Source: Scylla paramamosain
Taxonomy: Eukaryota; Arthropoda; Malacostraca; Decapoda; Portunidae
NCBI RefSeq assembly: GCF_035594125.1
Contig: NC_087185.1
Location: 10,742,501-10,806,500 of the forward strand
Direction: 5' to 3'
Length of the DNA stretch: 64,000 bases
A program made the position numbers and the translations under genes. This document shows, one piece after another, positions 38,797 to 49,400 of the stretch (positions within the stretch are counted from its first letter, which is position 1; each line of letters opens with the position of its first letter). A model generated the notes under the pieces. It did not search any database. It saw only the letters and a list, made by a program, of their open reading frames with translations, and had not been told where the DNA came from.

Positions 38797-39570
38797 GTTA
38801 TGTTTGTCTAAATGCTCTTAAATGTTCTTCGCTATTATTGACTCCTTTATTTTACATTCAACAGAAGTTAAGCTGACAGGTTAGACGTTAAAGTTTTATC
38901 TCCTTTCTTGAAGGTAGGTACTATATTCGCCTGTCTCCAAATTACCGATACCTCACATGACTAAAAAGATTTCCTAAGGACAGAAACTTACAGATTACTT
39001 ATAACCTTTTTCCTTTCCTTAAATACTGTGGAATATATTTCATCTGGTCCTGGTGACTTGAACTTTTCAACTTATCTATCTCCTGTTCCACTATCTGTTT
39101 TAGTTATGGTAATATCTGTCAGCTTCTCATCCTCTTCTACTTTAAATATTTTCTCACTATTCGGCAAATCCTGCATGTTTTCCTGGGCAAAGACAATTAA
39201 AAAATACTTACTCACAATTTTACTAATCTCCTCTCAACAACTACTCAGGTCCCATTCTGCTGTCTTTAAGGAACTATTGTTTCTCTATTCTTCGTCTTAT
39301 ATGCCTGATAAAATCCCTTGAGGGCCATCTTCGCTTGGCTGGCTACCTTTAATTCATAACTATTTTTAGCTTTCCTTGTTAAATTCCTGACTTTTCTAAC
39401 TTATTATATTATGGCCTTAAAACCACTTCCCCTGTCTTTAATCTCATATGTACTTCTCCTTCGCCCTATGTAGTGTTTTAACCTCAGTTATCCATTTAGG
39501 ATCATTCTTCTGCGATGTTTTTTTCTTCTGTAAGGGATGTTCCCTAACTGTCCTGAATGTAATTTATCAA
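38797..39570 (-). pseudogene. LINE RT N-terminus and pre-RT linker (left copy)
   Basis: Broken minus-strand frames give pieces such as FKSPGPDEIYSTVFKE, the conserved start of non-LTR RT domains, and further upstream ELKVASQAKMALKGFY, which fits the basic linker between endonuclease and RT in CR1-like elements. Several stops and frameshifts interrupt it. The part above 39,305 has no partner in the right arm. The opposite strand has an open frame at 39,028-39,321, but that is only the antisense of this pseudogene. Confidence 0.72.
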
Positions 39571-41456
39571 CGAAATATTTATTTCGCTTCTCTATAAAGG
39601 GTGTTTTGCTTGGGTTTTAGCGTTTCTGTACATAAGAACCTATAAAACACGTTTTTAGTAATGTTGTTTTGTATTCCTTTATAGAGCACTTTCCATGCTT
39701 TTTAGCTTTCTGGTGTCTAACACGTTGAAAAACACTCAAAAGGCACGTTGATGATAATGTCGTTTCGTTTCCCGATAAAGGGGGCTTCCAATGCATTTTG
39801 AGTTTTGGTACTTAACAATATGAAAAAGTTTAAGTAAAAGTTTTCGGTAGAGTTGTTTTTCCATATAAAATGCTAATCATGTGTTTTTTAAGTCTTGGTA
39901 CCTAAAAAGCTCAAAATCTCTTATAATACACTTTTCTCGTAATGTCCTTTGTTTTCTCCATGTAGGATGCTTTGCCTATAATTTGGCATTTTTGTACTTA
40001 ACAAGCACAAAAACAATCAAAATACAAGTTTTTGGTAATGTTATTCTGTTTCTCCATAAAGGTTGTTTTCCATGCGTTTCAGCGATTTTGGACGTAAGAA
40101 GGTAAAAAACACTCTAAAGATACTTTCTTGGTAATGTTATTTTATATTGTCAAATAGGGTGCTTTCAATGCTTTTTAGCATTTTGATTCCTAACACTCAA
40201 GTAAATACTCAAAAGATCCGTTTCCTGTAATATAGTTTTGCTTCTTCATATAGGGATCTGCATGCATTATGATGTTTTGCTACATAATGTGAAAAACGCT
40301 CAAAATAAAGGTTTTAGCTAATGTTGTTCCTTTTCTCTATATAGGGTGCTATTCATGCGTTTTAGCGTTTTGGTATTTAGGAAGCTCAAAAACACTAACA
40401 AAACTTGTTTCTCCTAATGTCTTTCTATTTCCCCATATAGGATGCTTCGTATGTTTTTTGACGTTTTGGTACATAACAAGGTAAAAAAAAAAAGAAAAAC
40501 ACTAAAAAACATTTTTGGTGACGTTCTGTTTCTCCATTAAGAGATATAGGATATATTTAATTTTCATTCAGGCGGTTTAGTGTTTGGTACCTAAGAGACT
40601 CAAAACACTGATAATGCACGTTTCTCGTAATGTCCTATCGTTTCCACATACAGTACTTTACATCACATACATCCACTTTACATGCATTTTTAAGTTGATG
40701 TACGTAAGAGACTGAAAAAGATTCAAAATACACGTTTTTTGGTAAGGTTTTTCTATTTGGTAGGGTTATTCATGTTTGTTGGACGTGTTTTAGCGTTTTG
40801 GAATGTAAAAAGATTAAAACACTTAAAAGACATGCTTTTAGTAATGTTATATTGCATTTCTATATAAAGTGCTTTCCATGCTATTTAGCGTTTTCGTTCC
40901 TAATACGCTGAAAACACATAAAAACACATTTCTTACACTGTTGTTTAATATTCTCGTATAGCGAGCAAGCATTATGGTGTTTTGCTACCTGATAATGTGA
41001 AAAAAACATTCAAATTACACGATTTTGGTGATGTTTTTCTTTTTCTCCATACAGTGTGCTTCTCATTTATTTTAGCGTTTTGGTACCTAAGAAGCTGATA
41101 AAAAGAAAAAAAAAACTCATAATACATGTTTTTTGTCATGTCCTTTTATTTCCTCATATAGGCTCTTTTTTGTGCTTTGGTACCTAACAGCGTGTTTGCA
41201 TGTATTTTGACATTTTAGTTCGTAAGAACCTAAAAAACACTCTAAAGAGACGTTTTAGTAGTTTTGTATCTATAGGGTGATTTCGTTGCTTCTTACTGAT
41301 TTGATGCCTAACACGCTCAGAAAATAACAAAAGACAAGTTTCTAGTGATTTCGTTTAATTTCTTCATATAGGTTGCTTAACATGTATGTTGGCATTTTGG
41401 TAATTATCAATGTAAAAAAATACACGTTTTTGGTAAAATTCTTCTTTTTCTTCAGA
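39306..41456. other. Loop (unpaired centre) of the giant inverted repeat
   Basis: The 2,151 bp between the arms have no reverse-complement partner. The loop begins with about 265 bp of LINE 5' sequence continuous with the left arm, followed by pentamer satellite in left-arm orientation. It ends at CTTTTTCTTCAGA, where the right arm begins inside the LINE at GCATATAAG. So the left junction is seamless and the right junction is a breakpoint. Confidence 0.9.
39580..41455 (+). repeat. Pentamer satellite array (~472-bp unit), diverged
   Basis: Monomers of about 91 to 97 bp repeat in the order A B C D E. Mapped examples are: A ends 39,651; B 39,652-39,747; C 39,748-39,840; D 39,841-39,931; E 39,932-40,028; next A 40,029-40,123, giving a 472-bp pentamer. 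The order continues B, C, D, E to about 40,505. A fused A/D monomer follows (about 40,510-40,621), then an enlarged E at 40,622-40,728, and further B to E monomers to 41,456. No D' piece, X monomer or poly-A tract is present. Copies are more diverged from one another than decamer units are, suggesting an older array no longer being homogenised. Confidence 0.82.
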
Positions 41457-41579
41457 GCATATAAGACGAAGAATAGAGAAACAATAGTTCCTTAAAGACA
41501 GCAGAATGGGACCTGAGTAGTTGTTGAGAGGAGATTAGTAAAATTGTGAGCGAGTATTTTTTAATTGTCTTTGACCAGG

Positions 41580-41964
41580 AAAACATGCAGGATTTGCCGA
41601 ATAGTGAGAAGATATTTAGAGTAGAAGAGGATGAGAAGCTGACAGATATTACCATATCTAAAAGAGATAGTGGAACAGGAGATAGATAAGTTGAAAAGTT
41701 CAAGTCACCAGGACCAGATGAAATATATTCCACAGTATTTAAGGAAAGGAAAAAGGTTATAAGTAATCTGTTAGTTTCTGTCCTTAGGAAATCACTTTAG
41801 TCATGTGAGGTATCGGTAATTTGGAGACAGGCGAATATAGTACCTACCTTCAAGAAAGGAGATAAAACTTTAACGTCTAACCTGTCAGCTTAACTTCTGT
41901 TGAATGTAAAATAAAGGAGTCAATAATAGCGAAGAACATTTAAGAGCATTTAGACAAACATAAC
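41580..41964 (+). pseudogene. LINE RT N-terminal fragment (right copy)
   Basis: Broken frames contain SPGPDEIYSTVFKE near 41,705 and IWRQANIVPTFKKGDKT near 41,820-41,870, both hallmarks of the first RT motifs in CR1-like elements. Frameshifts and stops interrupt the frame. The antisense open frame at 41,452-41,733 is a shadow of this region. Confidence 0.75.
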
Positions 41965-42550
41965 TTGATAACTCAGTTACAGCACGGCTTCTGGAATGGG
42001 GAGTCTTACCTGAGAAACTCGGTAAGTTTATACAGTAAGGTTTACAAGGCGGCAGATAATGGTGATAGTTATAGCATCCTATATCAGGACTTTAGTAAAA
42101 CGTTTGACAAGGTACCCCATCAGAGGCTACTGAGAAATGTTAGGGCGCACGAGAGAGATGTGTTTAGATTGGATAAGGTCATGGCTAAGCGTCAGGCGAC
42201 AGAGTGTTGTAATAAACGGCTCTAAATCGGAGTAAGGGCAAGTAATTAGTGGGGTGACAAAGGGATTATTAGTATTAGGGCCGATGTTGTTTGTAATATA
42301 TGTCAATGGCTTGGATAGTGGAATTAGTAGAGTTGTTAGTAAATTTGCGTATGACACGAGAATATATAGAATAATTAGGTCAGAATCGCATACCATCGCC
42401 TTGCAGGCAGATTTGAGTAGGTTGAACGAATGGATGAACAGATGGCAAATGCAGTTTAATGTCAACAAATGCAAAGCACTTAGTGTAAGTAGAAGAAACC
42501 CACACAGTAGTTACACAATGAACAACCAAGTTCTGGTAGGTTCAGGGTAA
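41965..42550 (+). pseudogene. LINE reverse transcriptase core fragment (right copy)
   Basis: The first frame (41,965-42,225) has LQHGFWNGESYLRNSVSLYS and DFSKTFDKVPHQRLL at 42,088-42,132; the left copy has DFSKAFDKV. A frameshift then moves the reading frame to 42,254-42,550, with LVLGPMLFVIYVNGLDSGIS, KFAYDTRIY and WMNRWQMQFNVNKCK. The catalytic box at 42,344-42,355 reads FAYD instead of FADD, which one base change (GAT to TAT) would explain. The shared frameshift and FAYD show that the element was already dead when it was duplicated. Confidence 0.9.
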
Positions 42551-42783
42551 GTAAAAGATTTGAGATTTAAGGTTATATCTGAACTCCAAAGCAATGGATA
42601 GAGGCCAGAAACAAAGCAAATAGTGAATTATGATTAATTTTCAGGAGTGCTAAAAGTAAAACTCCCGAAGTAATATTAAAGTTACATTTGGCGCTGGTCA
42701 GACTTCATCTAGACTAGGCTGTCCAATTCTGGTCACCACATCACAGGAAGGATAAAGGTCTATTAGAATCAGTACAAACGAAA

Positions 42784-42993
42784 ATGACTAAAAGGAAACA
42801 GAGGATGAGGAGTATTCCTTACGAAGCGATATTCAAGCTGTTAAATTTACATTCTTTAAAGAGACGTAGGTTAAAAGTGGACCTAATAGAAGTCTTTTAT
42901 TGGTATATGGGTATATATAAAGGGAACATAAGGAAAATTCTTAGAATCTGTATATATGATAGAACAAGAAAAACGGGTTCAAGCCTGAAAACT
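42784..42993 (+). pseudogene. LINE ORF2 C-terminal fragment (right copy)
   Basis: A 70-codon open stretch beginning MTKRKQRMRSIPYEAIFKLL and containing LHSLKRRRLKVDLIEVFYWY matches the conserved region that follows the RT in CR1-like elements. Upstream, 42,551-42,783 has fragments in other frames, for example the VRLHLD(Y)AVQFWSPH-type region at about 42,690-42,740, read here across frameshifts. After 42,996 come about 230 bp of 3' untranslated sequence ending in the octamers. Confidence 0.8.
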
Positions 42994-43231
42994 TGATGTT
43001 CAAAAAGGAGACAGGAAGGAATTGGTTCTCAAATAGAGTAGTAGATGATTGCAACGGACGTAGTAATCAAGCTGTTAGTGCTGAGGCATTTGGGAACAGT
43101 AAGGGAAAATTACACATTTATGGATGGAGATGATAGTTGAAAATAGGTAGGCATATTTCATACAAGTACTGCCACTTGTAGGCCTGATGCCTTCTTGCAG
43201 ATTTACTTATTTTTTATGTTCTTATGTTCTT

Positions 43232-43435
43232 ATTACCAAAAGCGTGTATTTTCAGTTTTTTTCAGCTATTACGTGAAAAAAAATGCCAAAATGCATGCAT
43301 AGCACCCTATATGAAGAAAAAGAGCGAGATTACGAGAAACGTGCATTATGAGTGTTTTTTGAGATTCTTAGGTACCAAAACGCTGAAACTCATGAATAAC
43401 ACTCTTAACTGAGATACAGAACAACCTTACCAAAT
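43232..43435 (-). repeat. Pentamer-type satellite border, right arm
   Basis: Mirror of 37,311-37,520: the start of A, an E monomer and a simple D monomer without the D' piece, in reverse orientation. It separates the LINE from decamer satellite. Confidence 0.8.
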
Positions 43436-46400
43436 GCGTGTATTTTGAGTGTTTTCCACATTCTTAGTTACCGAAACCCCAAATTGCATGCGAAACTAGG
43501 TTTATGTAGAAAAAAAAAAATGACATTACCAGAAGAGTGTCTTTTGAGTGTTTTTGAGCGTGTCAGGCAATAAAGCACTAAAAAGCAGGGCAATCACATT
43601 ACATGGGAATAAAACCAAATTTTACCAAGAACTTGCCTTTAAGTTTTTGAGCTCCCTACATATTGAAACGCTAAAACGCATGCAAAACACCCTTCATGGA
43701 GAAACACAAAAACATTACCAAAAACATGTATTTTGAGTGTTTTTCATCATGTTACCCATAAAAAACGCTTAAATACATGCAAAGAACCCCAAAACTTGCC
43801 TTTAAGTGTTTTTGAGTTCTTTACATATTGAAACGCTAAAACGCATGCAAACCACCCTTTATGGAAAAACAGAAGAACATTACCAAAAACATGTATTTTG
43901 AGTGTTTTTGATCATGTTACCTATAAAAACGCTTAAATACATGCAAAGAACCCTATATTTGGGAAACGAAAGGACATTATGAGAAACGTGTATTATGAGT
44001 GTTTTTAAGTTCCTTAAGTACCAAAAAGCTAAAACCCACAAATAACACTTTATAGAGAAAAAATAAATAAATCAAAAAGATGGCAATTTTTTTTTCTTTT
44101 TTTTGTTATTCAACTCCATAGGTACCAAGATGCCAAAATTTTGGTGAAATTCAGGGAAATTATATGGAAAAAAGAACATTATCAAAAAAGTTAATTTTAC
44201 CTTTTTTTTCAGACTGTTATGTACCAAACCCTAAAGTGCATGCAAAGTCACCTATATATGGAAATTAAAAGACTTTACAAGAAACCTGTCTTTTGAGTGT
44301 ATTTTTTAGCATGTTAGGCACCAAAACGATAAATACCATTGAAGTCACTCAATATGAGAATCCAAAACAAAATTACTGAAAACATGTGTTCTCAGTGTTT
44401 TACGTAGAAAAACGCTAAAACGGATGCAAACCAACCAATACGAAGAAATAGGAAAAACATCACCAAAAAGGTATATTTTGAGTGTTTTTGAACTTGTTAC
44501 CTTCAAAAAACGCGAAAATGCATGCAAAGCACTCTATATTGGGAAACAAAAGGAAATTACGAGAAACGTGTATAATGAGTGTTTTATAGTTTCACAAGAT
44601 CCACAAGGCAAAAAACACAAAAACTAGTATATAAGGAGAATTTTCTTAGATAAAAAAATGCTGAAACTCATGAATAACACTCTTAATTGAAAAACAGAAC
44701 AACCTTACTAAATGCGTGTATTTTGAGTGTTTTTTCACATTCTTAGTTAAAAAAAAAAAAAAAATTCTATGCGAATATAGCTTTATGTGGGAAAAAAATG
44801 ACATTACCAGAAAAGTGTCTTGTGAGTGTTTGTCAGAGTGTTAGTTAATAAAGCACTAAAAAGTAAGACAATCACATTACATGGAATAAAACCAACGTTT
44901 ACCAAGAACTTGCCTTTAAGTGTTTTTCAGCTCCTTTTATGCGCTAAAACGCATGCAAAACACACTTTATATAGAAACAAAATAACATTACCAACAACAG
45001 ATATTTTGAGTTTTTTTAATCATGTTATCTATAAAAACGCTTATATACATGCAAAGAACCTTATGTTTGGGAAAGGAAAGGATATTACGAGAAACGTGTA
45101 ATATGAGTGTTTTTAAGTTCCTTAAGAACCAAAAAGCTAAAACCCACAAGTAACATTCTTTATTTAGAAAAATAAATAAATAAATAAATAGAAAAATAGG
45201 AATTTTTTATATTTTTTTATTCATCTAGATAGGTACCGAGATGCCAAAATTCTGGCAAAATTCAGGGCAATAAAAGTTAATTTTACCTTTTTTTTCGGAC
45301 TGTTATTTACCAAACCCTAAAGTGCATGCAAAGCCACCTATATGAGGAAATTAAACGACTTTACCAGAAACCTGTCTTTTGAGTGATTTTCAGCTTGTTA
45401 GGCATCAAAATGATAAATAATATGGAAGTCACTCTATATGAGAATCCAAAACAAAATACTGAAAACGTGTCTTTTCTGTGTTTTAGGTAGAAAAACGCTA
45501 AAACAGATGCAAACCAACAGATATGAAGAAATAGAATATTACCAAAAAGGTATTTTTTGAGTGTTTTTAATCTTGTTACCTACAAAAAACGCGAAAAAAG
45601 ATGCAGAGCACTCTATATTGGGAAACAAAAGGACTTTACGAGAAACGTAAATAATGAGTTTTTTATAGTTTCACAAGAACCACAAGGCAAAAAACGCAAA
45701 AACTCGTGTATATGGACAAGTTTCTTAGTTACCAAAACGTTGGTACTCATGAATAACACTCTTAAATGAGAAACATAACAACCTTACGAAATGCGTGTAT
45801 TTTGAGTGTTTTTCACATTCTTATTTACCAAAACCCCAAATTACATGCAAAACTAGCTTTATGTTGGTAAGAAATGACATTACCAGAAAAGTGACTTTGG
45901 GTGTTTCTGAGCGTGTTAGGCAATAAAGCACTAAAATGCAGGGCAATAACATTACATGGGAATGAAACCAACTTTTACCAAGAACTTCCCTTTAAGGTTT
46001 TTTGAGTTCCTTACATATCAAAACGCTAAAACGAATGCAAAATACCCTTTATGGAGAATTAGGATAACATTACCAAAAACATGTATTTTTTAGTGTTTTT
46101 GATCATGCTACCTATAAAAACGCGAAAATACATGCAAAGAACCCTATGTTTGGGGAACGAGAGGACATTACGAGAAACGTGTATTATGAGTGTTTTTAAG
46201 TTCCTTAAGAACGAAAACACTAAAACCCACAAATAACACTCTTTATAAAGAAAAAATAAATAAATATATAAAGAAACGGCAATTTTTTTTTTGTTTTGTT
46301 TTCTTATTCATCTTCATAGGTACCGAGATGCCAAAATTCTGAGAAAATTCTGGGCAATTATGTAATAAAAGAATATTATCCAAAAAAAATATTTTAGCTT

Positions 46401-49400
46401 TTTTTTTCGGAATGTTATGTACCAAACTCTAAAGTGAATGCAGAGCTACCTATATGACGAAATTAAACGACTTTACGAGAAACCTTACTTTTGAGTGTTT
46501 TTCAGTATGTTAGCCACCAAAACGATAATAACATGGAAGTCACTCAATATGGGAATCCAAAAAAAAATTACTGAAAACGTGTCTTTTCAGTGTTTTACGT
46601 AGAAAAATGCTAAAAAGGATGCAAACCAACAATATGAAGAAATAGAATAACATTACCAAAAATGTATATTTTGAATGTTTTTGAGCTTGTTACCTAAAAA
46701 AAAAATGCAAAAATAGATGCAAAGTATTGCAAAACAAAAGGACATTCTGAGAAACGTGTATAATGAGTGTTTTATAGTTCCACAAGGACCAAAAGGCAAA
46801 AAACGCAAAAACTCGTGTACCTAGAGAAGTTTCTTTGATACCAAAATGATGAAACTCATGAATAACACTTTTAATTGAGAAACATAATTACTTTACAAAA
46901 TGTGTGTATTCTGAGTGTTTTTCACATTCTTAGTTACGAAAATCCCAAATTACATGCGAAACTAGCTTTATGTTGGAAATAAATGTCATTACCAGAAAAT
47001 TGTCTTTTGAGTGTTTTTGAGCGTTATATGCAACAAATCACTAAAAAGCAGAACAATCACATTACATTGGAATAAATCCAAATTTTACTAAGAATAAAAA
47101 AAAAAAATTGATAAACCTTACCAAATGAGTGTATTTTGGGTATTTTTCACATTCTTAGTTACCAAAACACCAAATTGCATGTGAAATATTGTGGGATGAA
47201 AATGTGGGAAAAAAATGACATTAACATAAAAAAGTTTTTTTGAGTGTTTTGAGCGTGTTAGGAAATAAAGCACTAAAAAGCAGGGCAATCACATTACATA
47301 GCGATAAAACCAATTTTTACCAAGAACTTCCCTTTAAGATTTATTGAGCTCCTCACATAAAAAACGCTAAAACGCATGAAAAACACCCTTTTATGGAGAA
47401 ACAGAATAACATTACCAAAAACACGTATTTTGAGAGTTTTTGATCATGTTTCCTATAAAAACACTTAAATACATGTTTGGGAAACGAAAATAAACATTAC
47501 GAGAAAAGTAAAAATAAATAAATAAATAAAAAAATACTAATTTTTTTTTTTTTTTATTCATATTCATAGGGACTGAGATGCCGAAAGTCTGGCAAAATTC
47601 AGGGAAATGATGTGGAAAAAAGAACATTATCAAAAAAGTTAATTTTAGCTTTTTTTTCGGAGTTATGTACAAAACCCTAAAGTAAATGCAAAGCCACCTA
47701 TATGGGGAAATTACACGACTTTACCAGAAACCTCTCTTTTGAGTGTTTTGAGTGTTAGGCATCAAAAGGATAAATAATATGGAAGTCACTCAATATGGGA
47801 ATGCAAAACAAAATTACTGAAAACGTGTCTTTTCCGTGTTTTACGTAGAAAAACTGTAAAACGGATGCAAACCAACCAGTATGAAGAAATGGAACAACAT
47901 TAACAAAAAGTTATATTTTGAGTGTTTTTGAGTCTGTTAACCACAAAATACGCGAAAATGGATGCAAAGCACTCTATATTGGGAAAGAAAAGGACATTAC
48001 GAGAAACGTGTATAATGAGTGTTTCATGGTTTCACAAGAACCACAAAGCAAAAAACGCAAAAACTCGTATATATGGATAAGTTTCTTAGATACCAAAATG
48101 CTGAGTAACACTCTTAATTGTGAAACAGAACAACTTTACTAAATGCGTGTATTTTGAGAGCTTTTCACGTTCTTAGTTACCAAAACCCCAAATTGCATGC
48201 GAAACCAGATTTATGTGGGAAAAAAATGACATTACCAGAAAAGTGTCTTTTGAGTGTTTTTGAGCGTGATAGGATATAAAGCACTAAAAAGCAGGGGAAT
48301 GACATTAAATTCGAGAAAAAACAATTTTTACAAAGAACTTGCCTTTAAGTGTTTTTGAGCTCCTTATATACAAAAACGCTAAAACGCCTGCAAAACACAC
48401 TTTATGGAGAAACAGAATAACATTACCAAAAACATGTATTTTGAGTGTTTTTGATCATGTTATCTATAAAAATGCTTAAATACATAGAAAGAACCTTATG
48501 TTTGAGAAACGAAAGGACATTTCGAGAAACGTGTATTATGAGTGTTTTTAAGTTCCTTAAGTACCAAAAAGCTAAAACCCACAAATAACACTCTTTATTT
48601 AGTAAATAAATAAATAAATAAATAAAAATAAAAAAATTAAATTAAGGGCAATTATATGATAAAAAAATATTACCAAAAAAGTTCATTTTAGCTTTTTTTT
48701 GGACTTATGTACCAAACCCTAAAGAGCATGTAAAGCATCCTATATGACGAAATTGAATGACTTTACCAGAAATCTGTCTTTTGAGTGTTTTTCAGCATGT
48801 TAGGCACCAAAACGATAAATAATAATGAACTCACTCAATATGGGAATCCAAAACATAATTATGTAAAATGTGTCTTCTCAGTACTTTACGTAGAAAAACG
48901 CTAAAACGAATGCAAACCAACCAATATCAAGAAATAGAAAAACATTACCAAAAAGGTACATTTTGAGTGTTTTTGAGCTTGTTACCTTAAAAAAAACGCG
49001 AAAATTGAGGCAAAGCACTCTATATTGGGAAAGAAAGGGACATTGCGAGAAAAGTGTATAATTAGTATTGTATAGTTCAAAAGAACCACAAGGCAAAAAA
49101 CGCAAAAACTCGTGTATATGGAGAAGTTTCCTAGATACCAAAATGCTGAAACTCATGAATAACACTCTTAATCTAGAAACAGAACAAACTTACTAAATGC
49201 GTGTATTTTTAATGCTTTTCACATTCTTAGTTACCCAAAACCCAAATTGATTGCTAAACCAGCTTTATGTGGTAAAAAAATTACATTTTCAGAAAAGTGT
49301 CTATTGAGTGTTTTTGAGCGTGATAGGCAGTAAAGCACTAAAAAGAAGAACAATCACATTACATGGTAATAAAACCAATGTTTACCAAGAACTTGCCTTG

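Larger units (their letters stand above)
15448..39305 (+). repeat. Left arm of giant inverted repeat (in-window part)
   Basis: The reverse complement of this segment reappears at 41,457-64,000. Anchors that pair are: 15,448-15,468 with the last bases of the window; the inversion junctions 17,488 and 17,962 with 61,960 and 61,482; the J/A partial duplication near 36,958 with 43,796; the LINE 3' octamer end at 37,521 with 43,231; and the inner breakpoint 39,305 with 41,457. In a sampled 150-bp satellite stretch near 36.9 kb I count about 3 differences, and in 261 bp of LINE about 5, so the arms are roughly 98% alike. The left arm is about 1.3 kb longer, mainly because of an extra unit at 19.38-20.51 kb. 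The arm must continue left of 15,448, but its partner lies beyond the window. Confidence 0.93.
37521..39570 (-). mobile_element. CR1-like LINE, 5'-truncated and decayed (left copy)
   Basis: A non-LTR retrotransposon remnant on the minus strand. Its 3' end, at the low coordinate, carries imperfect 8-bp repeats (ATGTTCTT type) and no poly-A tail, as known for the CR1 clade. Reading toward its 5' end come a C-terminal region, the reverse transcriptase core, and part of the linker that precedes the RT. The upstream endonuclease region is missing. It sits inside an A monomer of the pentamer satellite, with no clear target-site duplication. Positions 37,521-39,305 are mirrored at 41,457-43,231; positions 39,306 to about 39,570 exist only here. 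The 5' limit is uncertain by about 15 bp. Frameshifts and stops make it non-functional. Confidence 0.88.
41457..43231 (+). mobile_element. CR1-like LINE, 5'-truncated (right copy)
   Basis: Plus-strand mirror copy of the left LINE. It begins abruptly at GCATATAAGACGAAGAATAG, about 265 bp short of the left copy's 5' end, and directly abuts a pentamer D monomer. It ends in two perfect octamers, ATGTTCTT at 43,216-43,223 and 43,224-43,231, then returns to satellite (ATTACCAAAAGCGTG). This copy arose by inverted duplication and not by an independent insertion: it lies in the same satellite base context on its 3' side and shares all major lesions with the left copy. Confidence 0.9.

Noticed and set aside
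39028..39321. 97-codon plus-strand open frame, and its mirror at 41,452-41,733
   Set aside because: Both are antisense to the LINE RT region, whose sense strand carries recognisable RT motifs. The two resemble each other only because the arms are copies.
37521..43231. Two independent LINE insertions in opposite orientation
   Set aside because: Both copies share the same 3' flanking satellite position, frameshift, FAYD change and motif alterations, which independent insertions would not.
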